DNA of 64,000 nt from UBA7398 sp964567545 (GTDB lineage: Bacteria > Actinomycetota > Actinomycetes > Nanopelagicales > Nanopelagicaceae): assembly GCA_964567545.1 (NCBI GenBank), contig CAZMNB010000001.1, positions 44,296 to 108,295 on the forward strand. Reading direction: 5' to 3'. Positions 43,334 to 52,717 of this stretch are shown here, in pieces. The position numbers and the translations under genes are program-made. The notes beneath the pieces are model-generated. The model ran no database searches and had not been told where the DNA came from. It worked only from the letters and a program-made list of their open reading frames with translations. Each line of letters opens with the position of its first letter. Position 1 is the first letter of the stretch.

Positions 43334-43586
43334 CTCACCCCTTCTCACCGCGCTTACAAAGCGGTTTAAGTTGAATTTTCCCCGCCTTGTGAGCTGAAAT
43401 CCCCTGGCCTTTTACTCAACTAGGGGTTCAGGGTACCTTTACCCTCTGCCGGAGCGCTTGATTTACTCTCCAATTAGAGTGTGAAAATAGTAATTCGGTA
43501 ACTGCAGTAATTAACAAAACCGCCCAATACGACAACAGAGCGTAAATCGTGCAAACGATAATCGCGCAAGGGAAAGCAGGTTCCAC
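43334..43586. other. Longest intergenic region, divergent promoters expected
   Basis: About 250 bases between the divergent MBL hydrolase and DUF349 genes. I see a hairpin ACCGC/GCGGT at 43347-43365 near the MBL start. CCCCT near 43403 can pair with AGGGG near 43424, and CCCTG with a nearby CAGGG, as competing stems. There is a possible -35 TTGATT followed about 17-20 bases later by an A-rich -10-like stretch toward DUF349. No convincing gene lies here. Mycobacteria and Streptomyces carry a peptidyl-prolyl isomerase gene at this point. Confidence 0.4.
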
Positions 43587-44891
43587 ATGGAAAATGGATC
43601 TAATCAACAAACTATCAATTCGCCCGCCGCAGCTCTCGTTGGAGATCCTGCAAAATATGGCCGGGTAGCTGCCGATGGGACTGTCTACGTAATCACCGGC
43701 GAAGGTGAAAAAGCAGTTGGTTCATATCCTGGTAAAACACCTGAAGAAGCCCTTGCCTACTTTGTTAGAAAATTTGAAGCGCTCGCTTCCGAAGTGGCGC
43801 TATTAGCAGCTCGCATTAAAAGTGGCGCGATGGTTCCCTCTGATGCTCATGCGGCAGTAACTAAATTAAGTCAACAAGTTGAAAATCTAAATGGAGTTGG
43901 TAATTTAGCTGCCCTAAAGTTATCGGTAGAACAAATTCCGCAACTGATTGAAGAACATAAAAATATTTTTGAAGCCCGTAAAGCTGCCGAGGCGGCGGCA
44001 AAGGCAGTAAAGCGCGCCGAGGGCCAGGCCGTTAAAGAAAAACTTGTGGCTGAAGCCGAAATGCATGCGTTGTCAGAAAATTGGAAACTCACAAGTGAAC
44101 GCTTAAAGACGCTTCTTGATGAATGGAAAAAAGCGCCAAGACTTGATAAGAAAACTGATGCAGATCTTTGGAAACGGTTCTCTGCTTCACGTAACAAATT
44201 TGATAAACGACGACGCACTCATTTCGCTACGCTGCTGCAGGCACAAGCAGCCGTAAAGACGGCAAAAGAAGTAATTGTTTCGGAAGCTGAATCGCTAGCT
44301 AACTCACGTGATTGGGTTGCAACTGCTCGCCGGTACAAAACGCTGATGGATCATTGGAAACTATCCGGTCGGGGAAAGAAGAGTGATGATGCAAAACTAT
44401 GGGCTCGCTTCAAAGCCGCTCAAGATACTTTCTTCTCCGCAAAAAATTCGGATCTAGAAAAACGCCAAGGCACTATGAGCGAGAATCTAGCCAAACGAGA
44501 ATCTCTGATTCTAGAAATTGAAGCTATCTTGCCGATCACCAATTTAGATGAATCTCGCCGGAAGTTCCGAGATCTACAAAGTAAGTGGAGCAAAATCGGT
44601 ATGACTGAGCGGAGTAAACGAGCCGCTTTTGATAAACGATTTGATCTCGTGGAATCGGCTATCAAAGAAGCTGAAGCCGAGAAATGGCGAAAGAGTGATC
44701 CAACTGCAAAAGCTCGCGCTAATGATGTGGTCTCTCAACTTTCTGCCGCAGTAGCGAATTATGAAGCCCAGGCTGAAAAAGCTGAAACTTCAGGAAATAC
44801 GAAAAAAGCAACCGAACTAAGAGAGGCCGCTGCCGCTCGTCGTACTTGGTTAGCTGAAGCTGAAAAAGGGCTATCTGAATTCACTAATTAA
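43587..44891 (+). CDS. DUF349 coiled-coil repeat protein
   Basis: A 434-residue protein with a short N-terminal domain (GRVAADGTVYVI near 25-36, YPGKTPEEALAYFVRKFEAL near 47-66) and then repeated DUF349 units. Each unit centres on a W-x-(20)-LW-RF pattern: near 170-210, 250-285 and 318-350. The chain is Lys/Glu/Ala-rich and mostly helical, likely coiled coil. DUF349 proteins adjoin relA in many actinobacteria; their function is not known. The stop overlaps the rel stop by four bases, with no terminator between the convergent pair. Confidence 0.85.
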   Translation: MENGSNQQTINSPAAALVGDPAKYGRVAADGTVYVITGEGEKAVGSYPGKTPEEALAYFVRKFEALASEVALLAARIKSGAMVPSDAHAAVTKLSQQVENLNGVGNLAALKLSVEQIPQLIEEHKNIFEARKAAEAAAKAVKRAEGQAVKEKLVAEAEMHALSENWKLTSERLKTLLDEWKKAPRLDKKTDADLWKRFSASRNKFDKRRRTHFATLLQAQAAVKTAKEVIVSEAESLANSRDWVATARRYKTLMDHWKLSGRGKKSDDAKLWARFKAAQDTFFSAKNSDLEKRQGTMSENLAKRESLILEIEAILPITNLDESRRKFRDLQSKWSKIGMTERSKRAAFDKRFDLVESAIKEAEAEKWRKSDPTAKARANDVVSQLSAAVANYEAQAEKAETSGNTKKATELREAAAARRTWLAEAEKGLSEFTN

Positions 44892-47062
44892 TTATTAGTA
44901 ACTCGGGATACATCGTAAACTCCTTCAATGTTTCGTACCGCTGTTAAAATTGCATCTAGGTGTGATGCATCTGCCATTTCAAATGAAAATCGCGAAATAG
45001 CTACTCGGTCCCTAGAAGTATTTACAGCAGCACTCAAAATATTTACATGCTGATCTGAAAGAGTTCTCGTAACATCCGAAAGTAATCGTGCTCGATCCAA
45101 CGCCTCAACCTGGATATTAACTAAGTAGATACTCTTCACTGTTGGATCCCATTTAACTCCAACCATTCGATCACCTTGATTCAATTCCAAATCTGAAACG
45201 TTTACACAATCTACTCGATGAATTGAAACACCACTTCCCTTCGTAATAAAGCCCGTGATTGCATCACCCGGAACCGGCGTACAACAACGAGCTAACTTGA
45301 TCAGAACCTCGCCAACGCCTTCAACAATTACTCCCGAAGCGCTCCGCTTTGGCGCATGAACTGTAGCGCCACTGATTAAATTTTCTATCGCTGGTTCTTC
45401 ATGGGTATCGTTTAAGCCAAGCGCAGTTACTAATTTCTCAATAATCGAAGTTGATGAGACATGTCCATCACCAACCGCCGCATAAAGTGTTTCAATATCT
45501 GGATATCGCAGCTCGTGTGCAAGTTCTAAAAGTGCATGTCCAGCCAGAATTTTTTGCAACGGCAAGCCAGCTTTTCGCATCTGGCGTGCAATAGATTCTT
45601 TACCAGCATCGATTGCTTCTTCCCGACGTTCTTTACTAAACCAGGCTTTGATCTTAGAACGCGCTCTAGGTGATTTGGCAAAAGCAAGCCAATCCCTACT
45701 TGGTCCGGAAATTTCACTCTTATTCAACACAACTTCTATTACATCGCCATTTACTAATGGAACCGCTAAAGCTACCAATTTTCCATTTACTTTTGCACCA
45801 ACGCAGTGGTTCCCAACTTCAGTATGAACGGCATAAGCAAAATCAACCGGGGTTGATCCCTCTGGAAGTGCAATCACACTACCTTTTGGCGTAAAAACAA
45901 AAACTTCTGGGGTCCGCAAGTCATACCGAAGCGCATCTAAAAACTCATTTACATCTGAAGTCTCTTGCTGCCATTCATGTAACTGTTTCAACCAGAGCAT
46001 ATCTGGACTTGCGATTTCGGTTTTAGTTTTTTTGCCAAGTTTGTACTTCCAATGCGCGGCAATTCCGTACTCAGCCCGAGCATGCATATCTTGAGTTCGA
46101 ATCTGAATTTCAACGGCTTTTCCATTAGGTCCGATTACCGTAGTGTGAAGTGATTGATAGAGATTGAATTTAGGCATGGCGATGTAATCTTTGAAGCGAC
46201 CTGGGACTGGACTCCATCGAGCGTGCACTGCACCAAGTACTGCATAGCAATCACGCACATCTTCAACCAACACCCTAATCCCTACTAAATCGTAAATGTC
46301 ATTAAAATCTCGGCCGCGTACCACCATCTTCTGATACACGCTATAAAGATGCTTCTGCCTACCATTAACTTCAGCTTTGATCTTCTCACTTTTCAAATCA
46401 GCTTTTAAAGTCTCCACGAACTCTTCCGTCAATTTAGAGCGAGAAGGAGAACGTTCCGCAACCAATCGCTCAATTTCTTCATACTTTTTTGGTTCTAGAG
46501 TTCTAAAAGATAAGTCCTCTAGCTCCCACTTAATCGCATTCATGCCGAGTCGATTAGCTAACGGGGCGTAAATATCAATAGTTTCACGAGCTTTACGTTG
46601 TGCGGATTCAACTGAAACATATTGCCAAGTTCGCGCATTATGAAGGCGATCACATAGCTTTATTACTAGAACTCGAATATCGCGCGACATTGCAACTACC
46701 ATTTTGCGAACCGTCTCAGCCTCAGCGCTTGCTCCGTAAGTCAATTTATCTAACTTAGTAACACCATCTACTAAACCAGCAATTTCGTCACCAAAATCTT
46801 TCTTAACCTCGGCGAGCGAATAAGGCGTATCTTCAACAGTGTCATGTAGCAATGCCGCTGCAATCGTTGCGATATCAAGACCAAGTTCGGCAAGAATTTC
46901 AGCAACAGCCACAGGATGAGTTATATAAGGATCACCAGATTTTCGTAATTGACCAGCGTGTGCAGTTTCAGCGGTGGCAAACGCTCTTTCAAGAATTTCC
47001 ATCTCATTCTTGCTGGCACGCTCTAGCATCCGACTTGTGATACTGGAAATGGATGCACTCAT
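44888..47062 (-). CDS. rel: Bifunctional (p)ppGpp synthetase/hydrolase Rel
   Basis: Makes and degrades the stringent alarmone. The 724-residue protein has the HD hydrolase domain with LLHDTVEDT (H73-D74) intact, the synthetase domain with KFNLYQSLHTTVIGP near 303 and VEIQIRT near 323, a TGS domain near 390, an HCCTPVPGD-like RCCTPVPGD segment near 590, and a C-terminal ACT domain. Both catalytic halves look functional, so this single Rel could do both reactions. It follows secF, from which the usual apt gene is missing. Confidence 0.94.
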   Translation of the reverse strand: MSASISSITSRMLERASKNEMEILERAFATAETAHAGQLRKSGDPYITHPVAVAEILAELGLDIATIAAALLHDTVEDTPYSLAEVKKDFGDEIAGLVDGVTKLDKLTYGASAEAETVRKMVVAMSRDIRVLVIKLCDRLHNARTWQYVSVESAQRKARETIDIYAPLANRLGMNAIKWELEDLSFRTLEPKKYEEIERLVAERSPSRSKLTEEFVETLKADLKSEKIKAEVNGRQKHLYSVYQKMVVRGRDFNDIYDLVGIRVLVEDVRDCYAVLGAVHARWSPVPGRFKDYIAMPKFNLYQSLHTTVIGPNGKAVEIQIRTQDMHARAEYGIAAHWKYKLGKKTKTEIASPDMLWLKQLHEWQQETSDVNEFLDALRYDLRTPEVFVFTPKGSVIALPEGSTPVDFAYAVHTEVGNHCVGAKVNGKLVALAVPLVNGDVIEVVLNKSEISGPSRDWLAFAKSPRARSKIKAWFSKERREEAIDAGKESIARQMRKAGLPLQKILAGHALLELAHELRYPDIETLYAAVGDGHVSSTSIIEKLVTALGLNDTHEEPAIENLISGATVHAPKRSASGVIVEGVGEVLIKLARCCTPVPGDAITGFITKGSGVSIHRVDCVNVSDLELNQGDRMVGVKWDPTVKSIYLVNIQVEALDRARLLSDVTRTLSDQHVNILSAAVNTSRDRVAISRFSFEMADASHLDAILTAVRNIEGVYDVSRVTNN

Positions 47063-47077
47063 ATTGACAACTAATCG

Positions 47078-48172
47078 TTAACGGCGGTTCTTGCGCTTTC
47101 GCTTTGGTTGATTTCGTGGACCTCGTGGTCGATCATCGTTTTGAACTGAATCAATTTTTTCGTTTGAGTTATTTGTAACCGCGCTCTGGAATAAGGACGT
47201 AGCCGCAACACCACCGCGCGCCGCAACCCGTTTGGTAAGCGCTTGCATTGCAGGTTCGCGTTCTCTAAGTGCTGCAAGTAATGGGGTTGCGATGAAAATA
47301 GAAGAATAAGTTCCAGTTGCTAGGCCAATGAATAGCGCGAGTGAAAGGTCCTTAAGCGTGCCAGCCCCAAGCAGTCCAGCGCCGACAAAGAGAATCGACC
47401 CCACTGGAATTAACGCAGTTAGAGAGGTATTGAAAGAACGAACTAACGTTTGATTCACGGCAAGGTTTGCCGCTTGTGAATATGTCATTTTTCCGGAGCT
47501 TGTCACCGATTTAGTGTTTTCGCGAACCTTATCGAAAACCACAACAGTGTCGTAAAGTGAGTATCCAAGAATTGTTAAAAATCCAATAACTGTCGCCGGC
47601 GTAACATCAAATCCAACTAACGCATAGATTCCTACAGTAATGAAGACGTCATGAATCACGGCCACGATTGCGGCAACCGCCATCTTAGGTTCGAAAGCCA
47701 TCGCCAGATAAAGCATCACGACCAATATGAAAGCAATCAGACCATAGAGCGCTTTCCGGGTAATTTCTTTACCCCATGACGGGCCAACGCTCTGGGTATC
47801 AATTGATTCAACTTTCACGCCAAATTTTGCCGCCAACGCATCTTGAATTGCGTTGGATTCAGCTGAGGTAAGGGCGCCAGTTTGAACCTGAACCTTATTA
47901 TTACCAATTTTTTGAACTATAACTTCTGAGACTACGCCAGTAGTTGTGACTGCACTTCGCGCAGCTTCAACAGTTACACCTGATTGTGTAACCATAAAAG
48001 ACGAGCCGCCTTTAAATTCAATGCCAAGTTTCAACCCTTGCACACTCAGGGCGAAGATCGAAGCGATAATTAGAATTCCAGAAAAGGCATACCACCGGCG
48101 TCGCTTCCCTACGAAATCAATGGATTTTTCGCCGCGGTAAAGTCGCCCGCCTATGCCTGCCAATGATGACAT
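47078..48172 (-). CDS. secF: Protein translocase subunit SecF
   Basis: Membrane subunit that helps SecYEG complete export using the proton gradient. The 364-residue protein has a first membrane segment near 30-48, the GIEFKGGSS motif near 51-59, and a C-terminal half with five membrane helices including LTILGYSLYDTVVVFDKVREN near 195-215 and NQTLVRSFNTSLTAL. It ends in a very basic tail (RPRGPRNQPKRKRKNRR), which may contact the ribosome or lipids. It lies five bases after secD. Confidence 0.95.
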   Translation of the reverse strand: MSSLAGIGGRLYRGEKSIDFVGKRRRWYAFSGILIIASIFALSVQGLKLGIEFKGGSSFMVTQSGVTVEAARSAVTTTGVVSEVIVQKIGNNKVQVQTGALTSAESNAIQDALAAKFGVKVESIDTQSVGPSWGKEITRKALYGLIAFILVVMLYLAMAFEPKMAVAAIVAVIHDVFITVGIYALVGFDVTPATVIGFLTILGYSLYDTVVVFDKVRENTKSVTSSGKMTYSQAANLAVNQTLVRSFNTSLTALIPVGSILFVGAGLLGAGTLKDLSLALFIGLATGTYSSIFIATPLLAALREREPAMQALTKRVAARGGVAATSLFQSAVTNNSNEKIDSVQNDDRPRGPRNQPKRKRKNRR

Positions 48173-48177
48173 AACGA

Positions 48178-49710
48178 TTACTCCCCTACTTTTGCGGTTG
48201 AAGTTTTTGGAGCGATACCTAAACTCTTCTGCGAGAATCCACTAATAGCAGAGCCGCTGTTAAAGAATTTTTGAGAAGCCATGATTGTTACCAATGGTTT
48301 TGTAAAGAAGAAAACTACGAGTAAATCCACGACCGTAGTCAAGCCAAGTGTGAAAGCAAAACCTCGTACTCCGCCAACTGCAAAGAAATAGAGAAGTACC
48401 GCAGCTATTAGTGAAACTAAATCGGCGACAATGATGGTATGTCGAGCCCGGAGCCAACCACTTTCTACCGCTGAGCGAAGTGAACGTCCTTCGCGAACCT
48501 CATCTCGCAATCGCTCAAAATAAACAATAAAGGAGTCAGCTGTAATACCGATCGAAACGATTGCTCCAGCGATACCCGCCAACGTCAACGTGAAACCAAT
48601 CCATTGACCAAGCAGTAAGAAAAGCACATAAACCAGAGCTGATGCGACCGCAAGTGATCCAACTGAAACTATCCCTAATCCACGGTAATAGAGCATCGAA
48701 TAGAGCACGACTAAAAAGAGTCCTAGATATCCAGCGAGCAAACCAGCGCGTAACTGATCCGCACCCAACGTTGGCGAAACCTGTTGCACTTCACCGCGAT
48801 CGAAAGCTAATGGCAGCGCACCATATTTAAGGACGTTTGCCAGATCTTGCGCCTCGGCTTGGCTGAAACTTCCAGTAATTTGCGCATTGCCGGAGACGAT
48901 TGCTTCGTTAATTCGTGGAGCGGAAACTACTAAACCATCGAGAACAATCGCTACTTGATTCTGCGGCGATGGCAGTGAAACTACTCGGGTCGTAATGTCG
49001 CCAAACTTTTTAGTTCCATCGTTATTAAATGAGAGCGATACATACCAACCGGCAGCGCCTTGTTGATCGATTGCTGCAGTTGCTTTAGATACATCTCTAC
49101 CAACTACCTCTGCATTGGATAGCACGAACTTACTTACTCCGGCACGGTCACAAGCAACGATCTGCGCGTTTGCATCATCGCCACCGCCTGCCTGTCGGGA
49201 AGTTGCGAGTGAACAATCTAGCCCTGCGAATTTAGCGGCAGACTCGCTAGTCACTCCAGCGGGCAGAGTTGCAGTAGCGGTGTCACCAGTTAATGAGGTT
49301 GCGTTAGCTGCCCCTTCGACTAAAACCTGACGAAATCTAAGTTCTGCTGTTTGACCAACTAACTCAACAACCCGGCGACCAGTATCTCCTGGTACTGAAA
49401 TTACAATCTGTCGATTAACACCACTACCTTGACTAGAAACTTCACTCTCAGCAACTCCGAGGGAGTTAACGCGTTGCCGAATGATTGATACAGCTTGATC
49501 AATCGCCTCACTAGTTACTTTTCCACTCTCACCTGCTGCGATCCGCGGTTGCAAGGTAACGCTGGTGCCGCCTCGCAAATCTAAACCAAGCTTTACCGCT
49601 GTCGCACCTTGAACAACAGCAATTGCAAAGAGGGCAACGATCGATGCCAGCAAGATGAGAATGGTTCGAGCCGGATGATGGGCGGACTTAGTGGAGGTAT
49701 TTGATGACAT
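48178..49710 (-). CDS. secD: Protein translocase subunit SecD
   Basis: Partner of SecF. The protein is about 510 residues with a first membrane segment near 15-35, GLDLRGGTSVTL near 42-53, the large periplasmic P1 domain, and a C-terminal membrane block that includes GIAGAIVSIGITADSFIVYFERLRDE with the proton-relay Asp. I use the ATG at 49710; the TTG three codons earlier is an alternative and neither has a clear ribosome site. It begins 11 bases after the ruvB stop, where other actinobacteria have yajC. Confidence 0.94.
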   Translation of the reverse strand: MSSNTSTKSAHHPARTILILLASIVALFAIAVVQGATAVKLGLDLRGGTSVTLQPRIAAGESGKVTSEAIDQAVSIIRQRVNSLGVAESEVSSQGSGVNRQIVISVPGDTGRRVVELVGQTAELRFRQVLVEGAANATSLTGDTATATLPAGVTSESAAKFAGLDCSLATSRQAGGGDDANAQIVACDRAGVSKFVLSNAEVVGRDVSKATAAIDQQGAAGWYVSLSFNNDGTKKFGDITTRVVSLPSPQNQVAIVLDGLVVSAPRINEAIVSGNAQITGSFSQAEAQDLANVLKYGALPLAFDRGEVQQVSPTLGADQLRAGLLAGYLGLFLVVLYSMLYYRGLGIVSVGSLAVASALVYVLFLLLGQWIGFTLTLAGIAGAIVSIGITADSFIVYFERLRDEVREGRSLRSAVESGWLRARHTIIVADLVSLIAAVLLYFFAVGGVRGFAFTLGLTTVVDLLVVFFFTKPLVTIMASQKFFNSGSAISGFSQKSLGIAPKTSTAKVGE

Positions 49711-49721
49711 GGGGAGCAAGT

Positions 49722-50771
49722 CTAGGCATCTTCGACTGGTGTGTCGAAAATGCTCATATTTCCCGATATTAGTGGCGCAACTTTCCCTAAATGTTTCCAG
49801 GCGGCGCTAGTTGCAATTCGGCCGCGTGGGGAACGAGCAATAAACCCTGCTCTAACTAAGAATGGTTCCGCAACGCTCTCAATTGTTTCCGTTTCTTCGC
49901 CAACTGCCATCGCCAAAGTTGAAAGCCCAACTGGACCACCGTTAAAGCGTTCTATCAACGCAGTCAGGACCGCTTTATCAAGCCGATCCAAACCAATATG
50001 GTCCACTTCATACATAGTCAAAGCTGCACTTGTGTCTTCTAGGGTTACCGCCCCATCTCCGTGTACTTGCGAAAAATCTCGCACTCTTCTTAACAGTCTA
50101 TTTGCAATTCGTGGCGTTCCTCTTGAACGTTTCCCAATCTCTAAAATCGCATTCGGAGAAATCTCCAAAGTTAATAACTCAGCACTTCTTTTAACGATCT
50201 TTGTTAAATCTACATCATCATAGAAATCTAAATGGGCGGTAAACCCAAAACGATCGCGTAGCGGCGCAGGTAGTAATCCGGCGCGAGTTGTAGCGCCAAC
50301 TAATGTGAAATGTGGCAACGTTAACGGGATTGCAGTTGCACCAGGACCTTTACCAACAATTACATCTACCCGGAAATCTTCCATTGCCATGTAGAGCATT
50401 TCTTCTGCCGGTCTAGCCATGCGATGAATCTCGTCGAGAAAAAGAATTTCGCCCTCTACCAAAGAAGCAAGAATTGAGGCTAAATCTCCAGCATGCTGAA
50501 TGGCAGGCCCACTTGTAATTCGGATTGGTGCATTCATCTCGCTTGCCACAATCATTGCTAACGTGGTTTTACCTAAACCTGGTGGACCAGAGAATAAAAT
50601 ATGATCAGCCGGAGCGTTACGTTCGCGAGCGGCGCGCAACAACAGACCAATCTGGTCTTTAACACGTTGTTGTCCTACAAAATCTATCAGCGTGCTAGGT
50701 CGTAGTGTTTGTTCTAATGATAAATCTTCACTCTCCGCCGCAGGCTTCATTGAGAATTCGGAATCGGTCAT
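49722..50771 (-). CDS. ruvB: Holliday junction branch-migration ATPase RuvB
   Basis: The motor of the RuvAB complex. At 349 residues it has the Walker A GPPGLGKTTLA near 65-75, Walker B LFLDEIHR near 110-117, sensor ATTRAG near 160, the arginine finger in PAPLRDRFG near 167-175, and a winged-helix C-terminus. It is placed after ruvC and ruvA in the usual ruvCAB order. There are four bases between ruvA and ruvB. Confidence 0.97.
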   Translation of the reverse strand: MTDSEFSMKPAAESEDLSLEQTLRPSTLIDFVGQQRVKDQIGLLLRAARERNAPADHILFSGPPGLGKTTLAMIVASEMNAPIRITSGPAIQHAGDLASILASLVEGEILFLDEIHRMARPAEEMLYMAMEDFRVDVIVGKGPGATAIPLTLPHFTLVGATTRAGLLPAPLRDRFGFTAHLDFYDDVDLTKIVKRSAELLTLEISPNAILEIGKRSRGTPRIANRLLRRVRDFSQVHGDGAVTLEDTSAALTMYEVDHIGLDRLDKAVLTALIERFNGGPVGLSTLAMAVGEETETIESVAEPFLVRAGFIARSPRGRIATSAAWKHLGKVAPLISGNMSIFDTPVEDA

Positions 50772-50775
50772 GCAG

Positions 50776-51372
50776 CTATCGCTTTCCGGATTGAGAAAGG
50801 GCTAATTTCAAAAGTTCGCTCAATTCTGCGTTATTCGCGGTTTCGCCTAGTTCGCTCTTAACGCGCTCGATTGCAGAATCAGCTTCCTTGTTGGAATATC
50901 CAAGTCCAGTTAGAGCTCCGGTGAGCTGCTCGCTCCAGAGAATGGCTGATTTATCACGGCTTGCTCCCCAATTTTTCTTAACTTTATCTTTTAATTCTAG
51001 AACAAGGCGCTCCGCAACCTTTTTTCCGATTCCAGGGATCTTCTCCAACGCGCTGGAATTTCCGGATGCAATTGCGCTTGAAATCTCCAAAGGAGGGAAA
51101 GCGGCTAATGCAGCTTGCGCGACCCTTGGGCCAATACCGGTAACCGTTTGTAAGAGATCGAAGAATTCACGATGCGAGGCATCAAGAAAACCATAGAGAG
51201 TTAAGGAATCTTCGCGCACTAACAATGATGTAAAAAGGAGTTGGTGGCTACCAACCTCACATTGAGTTGCGACAATGGGAGTGACTTGAACCTGTAATCC
51301 AACGCCACCAACTTCGATAATTACATAGTTAAGCGCAACGCTAACTATCTTTCCCGACAACGAAGAGATCAT
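50776..51372 (-). CDS. ruvA: Holliday junction DNA-binding protein RuvA
   Basis: Binds four-way junctions and guides RuvB. The 198-residue protein has the N-terminal OB domain (MISSLSGKIVSV), the two helix-hairpin-helix motifs (LQTVTGIGPRVAQAAL near 73-88 and LEKIPGIGKKVAERLVLEL near 108-126) and a C-terminal RuvB-binding domain. It shares ATGA with the ruvC stop. Confidence 0.96.
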   Translation of the reverse strand: MISSLSGKIVSVALNYVIIEVGGVGLQVQVTPIVATQCEVGSHQLLFTSLLVREDSLTLYGFLDASHREFFDLLQTVTGIGPRVAQAALAAFPPLEISSAIASGNSSALEKIPGIGKKVAERLVLELKDKVKKNWGASRDKSAILWSEQLTGALTGLGYSNKEADSAIERVKSELGETANNAELSELLKLALSQSGKR

Positions 51373-51917
51373 TTACCCTTAACTTTCTTTAGCGCGTTGA
51401 TCCGTAGCTTCTCTTTTTTCAATGCGGCAGCAACCCGAGAGTTTCCGCTCCCCCGCCAATGATGGCAAATAGCTAGCGCTAACGCATCAGTACTATCTAC
51501 GGGTTGCGGAATACTTTTCAATTTGAGTAGTTTTTTAACCATTTCAGCCACTTGCTTCTTATCGGCGCGACCAGAACCAGATACTGCAGCTTTAACTTCG
51601 CTCGGTGTATGCATCGCAACTGGTATCCCTTTCCTGGCTGCGATTAAAAGCGCCACACCGGCAGCCTGCCCAGTAGCCATCGCAGTTTTAACATTCAACT
51701 GAGAAAAAACTCGCTCCACCGCAATCACATCTGGCTTAAATTCCACTATCCATTCAATAAGTTCAGTTTCAAGTTGTAGTAAACGCAGCTCAAGCGGGGC
51801 ATCAACATTGGTTCGAATTACCCCAACACCGACCATCTGTAAATTTTGATAGTTCTCGCCGTCGACAATTCCAATGCCGCACCTAGTTAGCCCTGGGTCT
51901 ACGCCTAACACTCGCAT
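51369..51917 (-). CDS. ruvC: Holliday junction resolvase RuvC
   Basis: Cuts Holliday junctions. The 182-residue protein has catalytic acids in GVDPGLTRCG near 5-14 (Asp7) and AVERVFSQLNVKTAMATGQA near 66-85 (Glu68), and a late DALALAICH block near 142-150. The ATG at 51917 lies 30 bases downstream of the YebC gene. It has a basic C-terminal extension of about 15 residues. Confidence 0.96.
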   Translation of the reverse strand: MRVLGVDPGLTRCGIGIVDGENYQNLQMVGVGVIRTNVDAPLELRLLQLETELIEWIVEFKPDVIAVERVFSQLNVKTAMATGQAAGVALLIAARKGIPVAMHTPSEVKAAVSGSGRADKKQVAEMVKKLLKLKSIPQPVDSTDALALAICHHWRGSGNSRVAAALKKEKLRINALKKVKGK

Positions 51918-51947
51918 GAATTGAGCCTAATGTGCGTTAACGATTGC

Positions 51948-52709
51948 TCACTCCAGGCTCGCCATTACTTCATCAGATACATCGAAATTCCCATATACAT
52001 TTTGCACATCATCGAGATCTTCAATCGCCTCTATTAATTCAAAAACTTTCTTAGCTGCCACTGCGTCAAGTGGGATTGAAAGGGTAGGTAAAAAAGATGA
52101 CTCTGCAGATTCGTACTCAACACCACTATGTTGCAGCGCTGTACGTACTGCCACTAAATCGCTGGGTTCGCAGAGAACTTCAAAAGATTCACCGAGGTCG
52201 TTAACCGCTTCTACTCCAGATTCAATAACTATTTCTAGTATGGAATCTTCGGTGAAAATCTTCGTACCTTGAATCTTATTTACAATCACAACACCTTTCC
52301 GATTAAACATATAAGAAACCGAACCCGGATCAGCCATATTCCCGCCGTTGCGAGTAACGGCCACCCGTACCTCAGACGCTGCTCGGTTGCGATTATCTGA
52401 TAAACATTCAATTAATAGCGCAACTCCGTTAGGACCATAACCTTCATACATTATTGTTTCCCAAGTCGCCGCACCAGCTTCTAAACCCGCACCTCGTTTT
52501 ACTGCACGTTCAATATTGTCAGATGGCATTGAATTCTTCTTAGCTTTTGCAATTGCATCAAACAAAGTTGGGTTACCGGTTACATCAGGTCCCCCGGTAC
52601 GCGCTGCCACTTCTATCGCTTTAATTAACTTGGCGAAATTTTTGGCGCGTCTAGAATCAATAATTGCTTTTTTATGTTTAGTGGTTGCCCATTTGGAATG
52701 ACCGGACAT
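51948..52709 (-). CDS. YebC/PmpR-family protein
   Basis: A 253-residue YebC-family protein, beginning SGHSKWATTKHKKAIIDSRRAKNF, the family hallmark, followed by GGPDVTGNPTLFDAIAKAKKNSMPSDNIERAVKRG. Members were described as DNA-binding regulators; more recent work links the family to relief of ribosome stalling. I make no choice here. GGAG five bases before the ATG at 52709 fixes the start. Its place before ruvC is conserved in most bacteria. Confidence 0.94.
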   Translation of the reverse strand: MSGHSKWATTKHKKAIIDSRRAKNFAKLIKAIEVAARTGGPDVTGNPTLFDAIAKAKKNSMPSDNIERAVKRGAGLEAGAATWETIMYEGYGPNGVALLIECLSDNRNRAASEVRVAVTRNGGNMADPGSVSYMFNRKGVVIVNKIQGTKIFTEDSILEIVIESGVEAVNDLGESFEVLCEPSDLVAVRTALQHSGVEYESAESSFLPTLSIPLDAVAAKKVFELIEAIEDLDDVQNVYGNFDVSDEVMASLE

Positions 52710-52717
52710 ATGTTCTC

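Noticed and set aside
43428..43610. Minus-strand 60-codon hydrophobic frame in the DUF349 upstream region
   Set aside because: Its start lies inside the DUF349 coding sequence, no ribosome site is seen, and no conservation can be argued.
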